NCBI GenBank assembly: GCA_040514355.1
Contig: JBEVCF010000133.1
Coordinates: 1 to 19,520 of the forward strand
Direction: 5' to 3'
Length of the DNA: 19,520 nucleotides
Source: Opacimonas sp040514355
GTDB taxonomy: Bacteria > Pseudomonadota > Gammaproteobacteria > Enterobacterales > Alteromonadaceae
Below are positions 13,190 to 19,520 of this stretch, one piece after another. The translations under genes were made by a program, and so were the position numbers. The first letter of the stretch is position 1. The number at the start of each line of letters is the position of its first letter. The notes under the pieces were generated by a model, which did no database searches, was not told where the DNA came from, and saw nothing but the letters and a program-made list of their open reading frames with translations.

Positions 13190-13780
13190 ATGGCTGCTGC
13201 AAATCACACCACCAAGAAGTACCTTTGGGTACTTCTTTTTTTTGTTTGTATCAGTGCGATCGCACTCCTGCTTCGCTGGTATCAACTGCAGCAATCAGAA
13301 GATTCCGAAACATCGCCTGTTAATGGGCAGAGCCACAGCCTGATAACATTGACTCAATTACTAAGTGTTGAAGAGGTGCGTCTACAAGCAATGACTGCTT
13401 ATCGTTATGACACAGCATCTGAGCTTATTCCACTCCAAGTCCGTTTGCTTGATACGGCAAGAGAATTGAACATGTCTCAACGTGATATCGACTTCATCAA
13501 TTCACCGCGATTGTTTGATTTTTTATTCTATCAAGCTGCACGTGAGTGGTTTGAAATAGAAATGACAGAAGCTTATCAATTACTGCAACCTTTAATGCCA
13601 ATAAAAGCCAAATACCCAGAAGCACAAGACTTATTTGCTCAAGCGGATGTTCTTTTCAAAAATAGAGACGATATTATAGCCAAGATTGCGAATGAACTTG
13701 CACAAGCAAAGCAAGAACGTCTTGCACCATCTCATTTTGAAGAGGCTAAAGCTATTTGGTTAGCCAAAACGCAATTCTAA
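13190..13780 (+). CDS. Single-pass membrane protein of unknown function
   Basis: I do not recognise this 196-residue protein. After a short basic N-terminus (KK at 9-10) there is one hydrophobic helix at about 11-28, ending before RWY, so an inner-membrane anchor with the rest in the periplasm is likely. Residues 50-196 are charged and predicted largely helical, with no cysteines after Cys20 and no catalytic motif I can name. It starts seven bases after ihfA and ends 18 bases before nagZ. The ribosome-binding site is weak, so translation may depend on coupling to ihfA. Codons 9-18 are made of a perfect intrinsic terminator hairpin. A shorter version starting at Met68 would lose the membrane anchor and seems less likely. 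Confidence 0.7.
   Translation: MAAANHTTKKYLWVLLFFVCISAIALLLRWYQLQQSEDSETSPVNGQSHSLITLTQLLSVEEVRLQAMTAYRYDTASELIPLQVRLLDTARELNMSQRDIDFINSPRLFDFLFYQAAREWFEIEMTEAYQLLQPLMPIKAKYPEAQDLFAQADVLFKNRDDIIAKIANELAQAKQERLAPSHFEEAKAIWLAKTQF
13214..13243 (+). terminator. Intrinsic terminator for ihfA, inside the next coding sequence
   Basis: AAGAAGTACC (13214-13223) pairs perfectly with GGTACTTCTT (13228-13237) around TTTG, and an unbroken run of eight T residues (13236-13243) follows. It lies 31 bases after the ihfA stop, a normal terminator distance. The same bases encode residues Lys9-Phe18 of the downstream membrane protein. Confidence 0.88.
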
Positions 13781-13798
13781 CTAACAAAAGAGTGTGGT

Positions 13799-14818
13799 AT
13801 GCATCCATTAATGATAGACGTGGCTGGTTTTGAACTGAGCGCAGAAGAAAAAGAAATCGTCGCACACCCCTTAGTGGGAGGTATCATACTGTTTGCGCGA
13901 AATTATCACGATCCCCAGCAACTTATCCATCTCACACAAAGCTTACGCGCTGCCTGCCCACATCCCTTGTTGATTGCGGTTGATCAAGAGGGGGGACGCG
14001 TGCAACGTTTTCGTGATGGATTTACAACCTTGCCCACCATGCGCTCGTTACGGCAACATCAGCAGCCACAAGAACTAGCCGCAGCGTGTGGGACGGTTAT
14101 TGCGACTGAATGTCTACTGCATGGCATTGATATTACTTTTGCACCAGTGTTGGACTTGGACGGTATTTCTGAGGTGATTCAATGCCGTAGTTTTGGCGCT
14201 ACACCTGAAGATATTGTGACGTTAGCAGGCGCATTTTGTCGTGCATTATTGGCGTTACAAATGGGGCCTGTAGGCAAACATTTCCCAGGGCATGGTAATG
14301 TTATGGCTGATTCTCATATTGCTTTACCAATTGATAACCGTCCTTTAACTGATATTGTATCTTTAGATATGTCAATTTTTAAAACCTTGATCGCACAACA
14401 ACTGCTTACAGGTATTATGCCCGCCCACGTCATTTATTCACTATGTGATCCTCAACCTGCAGGTTTTTCGACGTTTTGGTTACAACAACAGCTCCGGACA
14501 TTGTGTGCTTTTCAAGGCGTTATTTTTTCTGATGATCTATCCATGCATGCTGCAACCCAAGCAGGTTCCATGACTGAGAGGGTGCAAGCTGCACTCACAG
14601 CAGGTTGTGACATGGCATTAATTTGCAATACACCGGATGCAGCGGTTAGCGTTTTAGACGAGTTGGACTATAGTCAACCAACCCTAAGCTTATACAGTAA
14701 TAAAGCACAAATGTTATGTGGAAATCGCTATTTGTATCAATCTGAACTGCAAACTCAGCGTTATGTCAAAGCCCAGTCGCTTGTTCAAACTTGGACATCT
14801 TCAATGGAGCAGGCTTGA
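13799..14818 (+). CDS. nagZ: Beta-N-acetylhexosaminidase NagZ
   Basis: NagZ is a cytoplasmic GH3-family enzyme. It removes GlcNAc from anhydromuropeptides in peptidoglycan recycling, which in many bacteria also sets the inducer level for AmpC beta-lactamase. The 339-residue length is normal. VDQEGGRVQRF (61-71), KHFPGHG (160-166), the catalytic loop ADSH (170-173, with Asp171 and His173) and SDDLSM (244-249, with Asp245 as the nucleophile by family alignment) are all present. PAHVIY near 208-213 is also typical. The loop usually written as IG(D/E)RS reads IQCRS here (127-131). It follows the one-TM protein by 18 bases, and its last 34 bases overlap the adenosyltransferase gene on the other strand. 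Confidence 0.96.
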   Translation: MHPLMIDVAGFELSAEEKEIVAHPLVGGIILFARNYHDPQQLIHLTQSLRAACPHPLLIAVDQEGGRVQRFRDGFTTLPTMRSLRQHQQPQELAAACGTVIATECLLHGIDITFAPVLDLDGISEVIQCRSFGATPEDIVTLAGAFCRALLALQMGPVGKHFPGHGNVMADSHIALPIDNRPLTDIVSLDMSIFKTLIAQQLLTGIMPAHVIYSLCDPQPAGFSTFWLQQQLRTLCAFQGVIFSDDLSMHAATQAGSMTERVQAALTAGCDMALICNTPDAAVSVLDELDYSQPTLSLYSNKAQMLCGNRYLYQSELQTQRYVKAQSLVQTWTSSMEQA

Positions 14819-15363
14819 TTAAGCCAGCGAGCAAAAACAAACAATGCATCTGATAGGCGATTGATATAGGCCAAGGCTAAGGGATCTACATCATGTTCCT
14901 CACGTAACGCAACTAAACAGCGTTCACTGCGTCTGGCGATGGTTCTACATACGTGTGCCTGAGCTGCCGCAAGACTTCCACCGGGTAAAATAAAGCGTGT
15001 TTGCTTCGGCAAGGTTTTCTCTAAAAAATCGATGGTAGACTCCAGTTCATCCACTGCTTCACTACGGATTTGGCTACTGTTTGATATTGCAAACCCCAAC
15101 GCAAAGATATCCTTTTGGATGGTTTGTAACCAAGTAGCCACGGTCGTTGACGTTTTATTTATTGCTATCGTTTGCTGGATGATCTTATGACCGTCGACAT
15201 TGTCAATGTCAGCAAGTGTTGCGTGCAGTAAACCCACCTGTGCATTGAGTTCATCAAGCGTGCCATAACAGTCGACGATGACATCAGATTTCGATTTTCT
15301 GATCATTTCACCAGCGTAAATTTGTGTTTCTCCACGATCACCGGTTTTGGTATAAATCTTCAT
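14785..15363 (-). CDS. PduO-type ATP:cob(I)alamin adenosyltransferase
   Basis: This enzyme transfers the adenosyl group of ATP to cob(I)alamin to make coenzyme B12, and works as a cytoplasmic trimer. The 192-residue reading from the ATG at 15363 begins MKIYTKTGDRGETQIYAGEM. TKTGDRGET (5-13) is the ATP-binding signature. RTIARRSER (140-148) and INRLSDALFVFAR (167-179) are the other conserved blocks. A TTG ten codons upstream is possible, but family members start at the TKTGD segment. The start overlaps the end of csiV by 26 bases, so it is probably co-transcribed with mfd-csiV. No other cobalamin gene is in view. Its 3' end overlaps nagZ tail to tail. Confidence 0.93.
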   Translation of the reverse strand: MKIYTKTGDRGETQIYAGEMIRKSKSDVIVDCYGTLDELNAQVGLLHATLADIDNVDGHKIIQQTIAINKTSTTVATWLQTIQKDIFALGFAISNSSQIRSEAVDELESTIDFLEKTLPKQTRFILPGGSLAAAQAHVCRTIARRSERCLVALREEHDVDPLALAYINRLSDALFVFARWLNQACSIEDVQV

Positions 15364-16534
15364 GCGTGTCCAAATTGATTGATTCAAAAGCAAGATTAGA
15401 ACGTTTGTGGCGCACTAAACGGATCATAAAACCAAAATATGGATGATCAAAATAGTGAACTTGTTTCGAAATGATACGACGCCTTTGTTGGAACTGATGG
15501 GGCTTTAATTCGCCATTTTCTTGTGTGAAAAAAACCATATCCCCATCAATATGTAAGTAGGGCACACCATTGATATATTTAATGAATATTTTGATTAATC
15601 CATCCAATTCAAATTGTGCATTGGCTTGTTCTCGCTCAATGGTATCAACAATGATTTGATCCGGATAGTCTGCAATAGTTTGACTTGATTTTATCGTGGT
15701 TTTTAATTGAGATATTGGGTTACTGGGAGGTGCTTGAGTTTGTTCCACCTGAACAATATCAGGATTGAGCGCCTGGTATTCACGCTCATCAATGTCTTCC
15801 GTCACGATATCGTCTGTTGTAGGTGATTTGAGATGACTGACTGCAGCAAATACAGGTGCGAGCCAAGATTCTGCTAATTCGGTAGATTGAAACACACTGG
15901 CCAAAGTATGATGCAAAGGATCGGCTTGTTCAGGTTGATAAGTCAGGTTTTCACCCGCGATGATACGCATAGACGAGGCATTGTTTTCACCCACTACGAC
16001 AGGTTGACGCCATTTTGCATGTAATATTGCTGTCGTTGAACGATCCCACTGTACATCCTTTTTCAATGCCTCAAAAAAAGCATCATCTAGTGGAAGAAAA
16101 TGTGCATACTCAGAACGAAAGGGGACGTAGCCATGAACATTTATGGGCAGTTTCGAGATGGTCTGGAAATTCGTTTGTGTCAACTGTTCAAAAGGCCACG
16201 TGTAGGGTGTGTCAAATGCTGCAAACGTACACCCAAAATCGACTGTGAAGGGTTGCTTACAAGCAGGTAAAACAGTATGAAGGGGTCGACCATCTGGCAG
16301 CCAATACGGTGTAAATAAATCGTGAGCGTTGCTGATATCGGGTAAAGAGACATCGTCTGGGAAGCGTTCGGTGATTTGGGTTGACGCGTTATCGTACTTG
16401 AAAATCAGTATTTCAACATCAAACCACCAATCTATACCATCCGTACTTTTCGAGTATGCTAACGTGGACAAAGTTAGACACACCAATACGGAACATGCCA
16501 TGATTAGATCTCTAAACTTACGTGGCTGTGCCAT
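15338..16534 (-). CDS. csiV: CsiV-family periplasmic peptidoglycan-binding protein
   Basis: CsiV was described in Vibrio cholerae as a periplasmic peptidoglycan-binding protein that works through LpoA to support PBP1A-dependent cell wall synthesis. The 398-residue product has a signal peptide (hydrophobic stretch at about 10-26). WWFDVEILIFKYD at 36-48 follows it and is the characteristic start of the CsiV family. A C-terminal conserved part contains YLHIDGDMVFF and a region near RRIISKQVHYFDHPYFGFM. The middle (about 235-285) is variable and Pro/Gln/Asp/Glu-rich. The start overlaps the mfd stop by one base (TAATG), with AAGGA upstream inside mfd. I assign the family by these motifs and by position after mfd; conservation of function is inferred. 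Confidence 0.82.
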   Translation of the reverse strand: MAQPRKFRDLIMACSVLVCLTLSTLAYSKSTDGIDWWFDVEILIFKYDNASTQITERFPDDVSLPDISNAHDLFTPYWLPDGRPLHTVLPACKQPFTVDFGCTFAAFDTPYTWPFEQLTQTNFQTISKLPINVHGYVPFRSEYAHFLPLDDAFFEALKKDVQWDRSTTAILHAKWRQPVVVGENNASSMRIIAGENLTYQPEQADPLHHTLASVFQSTELAESWLAPVFAAVSHLKSPTTDDIVTEDIDEREYQALNPDIVQVEQTQAPPSNPISQLKTTIKSSQTIADYPDQIIVDTIEREQANAQFELDGLIKIFIKYINGVPYLHIDGDMVFFTQENGELKPHQFQQRRRIISKQVHYFDHPYFGFMIRLVRHKRSNLAFESINLDTHEDLYQNR

Positions 16535-19520
16535 TACGCAGCAATTCCTTCTTCAAGCATACTTATCAATAAATTATCCACCCAATCTATTCTAGCTTGA
16601 GCGAATTTTGCTTCTTGAGTGACTTTTAAACGAGTCGGGCCATCAAAGCGATACAAAGTAGGGTGCTGTTGTATCATTTTAATTAAATATCCAGGGTCAA
16701 TCTTAGCATCTTGTTTGAATTCTACTAGCCCTCCAGATGCGGATGCTTCGATTTTTTTGATGCCAATTTGGTTTGCCAGTAACTTAAACTCCGTGACTTG
16801 GAAAAGATGCTTGGCTGGTTCCGGTAACAAACCAAAACGGTCAATGAGCTCAACTTGAAGTTCATTAATTTCGTGTTGATCTTTGCATGATGCTAGACGC
16901 TTGTATAGAGATAAACGCAAATTGGTATCACCAATGTAAGATTCCGGTAATAAGGCTGGAATTTTTAATTCAACATCTGTGTGTTCTTTTTCTGCAGCGT
17001 CTAAATCAGGCTCTTTACCTGAGCGGATAGCCTCTACGGCTCGTTCTAGCATGTCCATATACAAGCTAAAGCCAACTGATGCAATTTGACCGGATTGGCC
17101 ATCGCCAAGAAGCTCACCTGCACCACGGATCTCTAAATCATGGGTGGCTAGTGCAAAACCCGAACCTAAATCTTCCAATGATGAGATAGCTTCGAGACGT
17201 TTTATGGAGTCCTTGGTCATCCGTCTAGGATGAGGTGTCAGTAAATACGCATAAGCTTGATGATGAGAGCGACCCACTCTACCTCGTAACTGGTGTAATT
17301 GTGCTAAACCTAAGTGATCAGCTCGATCCATAATAATGGTGTTGGCAGAGGGAACATCAATACCAGTTTCGATGATAGTAGTACACAGTAATACGTTGTA
17401 ACGCTGGTGATAAAAATCATCCATAACGCGTTCAAGATCAGTTTCACGCATTTGACCGTGTCCGATGGCAATACGAGCTTCTGGTACTATGCTTTGTAAT
17501 TCCTCTAAAGTGCTCGCAATAGTATCAATGTCGTTGTGCAAGAAATAGACTTGTCCACCACGCAAGATCTCGCGCATGATTGCTTCGCGAATGATATCTT
17601 GGTTACGCTTAATAACAAATGTTTTAATCGGTAATCGTTTTGCTGGAGGCGTTGCGATAATAGAAAGATCACGCATGCCACTCATAGCCATGTTTAAAGT
17701 CCGAGGGATAGGAGTAGCCGTGAGCGTAAGGATATCTACGTCAGCCCTTAATGCTTTAAATTTATCTTTTTGACGCACGCCAAAACGATGTTCTTCATCT
17801 ATGATGACCAAGCCTAAGTCGGCAAATTTTACATCGTTTTGTAACAGTTTATGCGTACCCACAATAATATCAACTTTTCCTGCAGTCACATCATTGAGAA
17901 TGTGCTTTTGCTCCTTAGCACTCACAAAACGAGAGAGGACTTGAATGTTGAAAGGCCAGTCGCTAAAACGGTTGACGAAATTTTCAAAATGCTGCTGGGC
18001 CAATAAAGTCGTAGGTACCAAAATGGCTACTTGTTTGCCGTGATGGGCGGCGATAAATGCTGCTCGCATAGCGACTTCTGTTTTACCAAATCCCACATCG
18101 CCACAGACCAAACGGTCCATTGCACTGGGCATCCCCATATCATTGATAACATTATTGATAGCTTGTGCTTGGTCAGGCGTCTCGCTAAACGGAAAACTGT
18201 CTGCAAATTTTTGGTATTCCGCCCAATCAATTTTATGCGCATAACCAGGTTTGGCAGCGCGTTTCGCATAGACATTGAGTAATTCAGCTGCGACATCACG
18301 GACTTTTTTGGCGGCTTTTTCTTTGGCTTTAGACCACGTATCCTTACCCAGAGTGTGTAAAGGAGCGTGATCAGCATCACCGCCACTGTAGCGGGATATA
18401 AGATGTAAGGTTGATACTGGGACATATAGCTTAGCGCCTTTGGCATATTCCAGAGCAACAAATTCGGTCGTGATCCCAGCCGTATCCAGGGTTTGTAATC
18501 CTAAAAATCGTCCTACCCCATGCTCTAAATGTACCACCGGTTGACCCACAGTCAATTCGGCTAAATTGCGGATAATCGCACTTTCGTCAGTTGCTTGGCG
18601 CTTGTCACGACTGCGTCTGGCTGTGACTTGATGGCCTAACAACTGTGTTTCAGTGATAAAAGCAATCGAGTCGTCCGGGCTTTGTTGTAGACAAAAACTG
18701 TGCTCGACACGACCTACCACCACCGTACATAAGTGGTCCAATACTTCACTAAATGAATCAACAGGTGTAGGGCGGTAAGGTGTTTTTTTCAATAGTTGTA
18801 AAAGATTTTCTTTACGTCCTTGGGTCTCAGCACAAAACACAACACGCGTAGACGCACGTTGTTTTTTTAAAAAAGTATGTAAATCTTGAGCGGGTTGTTT
18901 TTTACTCGCATCCAAGGCAATATCCAACATAGGCGAGGTAGCAAAAGTATTGCGTCCCGCTTTGTTAGGGAGTGATTCTGGAACAACAGTGACTCGACTC
19001 CAGGTTTTACAATGTTGGAACAGTTCTTCGATTGGCGTGTAGAGTCGTTCGGGAGCCAATAGTGGTCTTGCAGAATTATAGCGATACTGTTCGTACCGGT
19101 GCTGAATATCATCCCAAAAGCGTTGCGCACGATGTTCGATATCACCGTGCATTAGCAGTACGGTATCTTGATGAAAATAGTCAAATACCGTAGCGGTTTC
19201 ATCAAAAAATAAGGGTAAATAATACTCTACACCGCCTGGCATCGTGCCCCTAGTGATTTGATAAAACACAGATTCTTTAGAATTATTTTCATCAAAGGTA
19301 TTTAAAAATCGTTTCCTGAACGCTTTTTTAGCTTGTTTATCAGTAGGAAATTCACGCGCAGGCAATAATTTCACTTCTGTGACCTTATCACCTGAACGTT
19401 GGTCACTGGTATTAAACGTACTGATACTATCAATTTCATCGTCAAACAGGTCAATTCGAAATGGATGGTCTGAACCCATTGGGAAAAGATCAATAATACT
19501 CCCGCGCACACTGAATTCAC
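16534..19520 (-). CDS. mfd: Transcription-repair coupling factor Mfd, N-terminus outside the window
   Basis: Mfd displaces RNA polymerase stalled at DNA lesions and recruits UvrA to start nucleotide excision repair. About 995 residues are visible. Roughly 155-160 N-terminal residues lie beyond base 19520, judging from the 1148-residue E. coli protein; the frame is open to the edge, reading EFSVRGSIIDLFPMGS. Numbering from the GTG at 19509, the UvrB-like module comes first. The RNA polymerase-interacting domain follows (about 318-370, with VGQPVVHLEHGVGRFLGL). Then the translocase: Walker A GDVGFGKT (470-477), DEEHRFG (571-577), TATPIPRT (597-604) and QLRGRVGR (740-747). The C-terminal regulatory domain is last. 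GTG at 19509 is not the real start. It is the first visible gene of an mfd-csiV-adenosyltransferase unit. Confidence 0.97.
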   Translation of the reverse strand, partial: EFSVRGSIIDLFPMGSDHPFRIDLFDDEIDSISTFNTSDQRSGDKVTEVKLLPAREFPTDKQAKKAFRKRFLNTFDENNSKESVFYQITRGTMPGGVEYYLPLFFDETATVFDYFHQDTVLLMHGDIEHRAQRFWDDIQHRYEQYRYNSARPLLAPERLYTPIEELFQHCKTWSRVTVVPESLPNKAGRNTFATSPMLDIALDASKKQPAQDLHTFLKKQRASTRVVFCAETQGRKENLLQLLKKTPYRPTPVDSFSEVLDHLCTVVVGRVEHSFCLQQSPDDSIAFITETQLLGHQVTARRSRDKRQATDESAIIRNLAELTVGQPVVHLEHGVGRFLGLQTLDTAGITTEFVALEYAKGAKLYVPVSTLHLISRYSGGDADHAPLHTLGKDTWSKAKEKAAKKVRDVAAELLNVYAKRAAKPGYAHKIDWAEYQKFADSFPFSETPDQAQAINNVINDMGMPSAMDRLVCGDVGFGKTEVAMRAAFIAAHHGKQVAILVPTTLLAQQHFENFVNRFSDWPFNIQVLSRFVSAKEQKHILNDVTAGKVDIIVGTHKLLQNDVKFADLGLVIIDEEHRFGVRQKDKFKALRADVDILTLTATPIPRTLNMAMSGMRDLSIIATPPAKRLPIKTFVIKRNQDIIREAIMREILRGGQVYFLHNDIDTIASTLEELQSIVPEARIAIGHGQMRETDLERVMDDFYHQRYNVLLCTTIIETGIDVPSANTIIMDRADHLGLAQLHQLRGRVGRSHHQAYAYLLTPHPRRMTKDSIKRLEAISSLEDLGSGFALATHDLEIRGAGELLGDGQSGQIASVGFSLYMDMLERAVEAIRSGKEPDLDAAEKEHTDVELKIPALLPESYIGDTNLRLSLYKRLASCKDQHEINELQVELIDRFGLLPEPAKHLFQVTEFKLLANQIGIKKIEASASGGLVEFKQDAKIDPGYLIKMIQQHPTLYRFDGPTRLKVTQEAKFAQARIDWVDNLLISMLEEGIAA

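Noticed and set aside
12846..13202. 118-residue open frame on the minus strand across ihfA
   Set aside because: It is antisense to the clear ihfA coding sequence, with no family resemblance and no ribosome-binding site.
15364..15393. Upstream TTG start for the adenosyltransferase
   Set aside because: The extra ten residues have no family support, and the ATG at 15363 directly precedes the conserved KIYTKTGDRGET.
18027..18461. 144-residue open frame inside mfd in another frame
   Set aside because: It lies wholly within a conserved mfd region; a frame shadow.

Overview
This is a core housekeeping region from a gammaproteobacterium, most likely a marine Alteromonadales relative. The evidence is the order thrS-infC-rpmI-rplT-pheS-pheT-ihfA, which is the same as in E. 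coli, together with a CsiV-family gene after mfd, a DUF3080-type lipoprotein, moderate-to-low GC and AT-rich spacers. The genus cannot be read from the sequence. A run of ten Ns at 4895-4904 shows that the source is a draft assembly. There is no phage, insertion sequence, CRISPR array, integrase or obvious transferred island.

Layout. On the left, on the minus strand, are the first 38 codons of dapE and the overlapping YffB/ArsC-like gene. A roughly 520-base AT-rich divergent spacer follows, holding a pair of DnaA-box-like sites and a perfect hairpin. On the plus strand come a patatin-like hydrolase, a tRNA-Val(GAC) with its own promoter, and a secreted beta-propeller lipoprotein. A minus-strand pair, a START-domain protein and a DUF3080-type lipoprotein, is coupled by a TAATG overlap. 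The plus-strand translation block then runs from thrS to ihfA, followed by a one-TM protein of unknown function and nagZ. On the right, the minus-strand genes mfd (its 5' end lies beyond the window), csiV and a PduO-type cobalamin adenosyltransferase overlap one another end to end. The adenosyltransferase gene runs 34 bases into the 3' end of nagZ on the opposite strand.

How the genes work together. The central block makes two aminoacyl-tRNA synthetases, initiation factor IF3, ribosomal proteins bL35 and bL20, and one subunit of the DNA-bending protein IHF. It carries several visible control devices. These are a thrS leader that looks like the tRNA-mimicking ThrRS operator, an AUU start codon on infC, a structured infC-rpmI spacer in the position of the L20 autoregulatory site, a strong terminator after rplT, and an IHF-like site overlapping a candidate ihfA promoter inside pheT. 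A strong terminator after ihfA lies entirely inside the first codons of the next gene. NagZ and CsiV both concern peptidoglycan turnover and synthesis, and Mfd couples DNA repair to transcription.

I found no wholly new multi-gene system. The most interesting signals are regulatory: the thrS leader, the IHF site and promoter upstream of ihfA, the terminator embedded in a coding sequence, and the DnaA-box pair.
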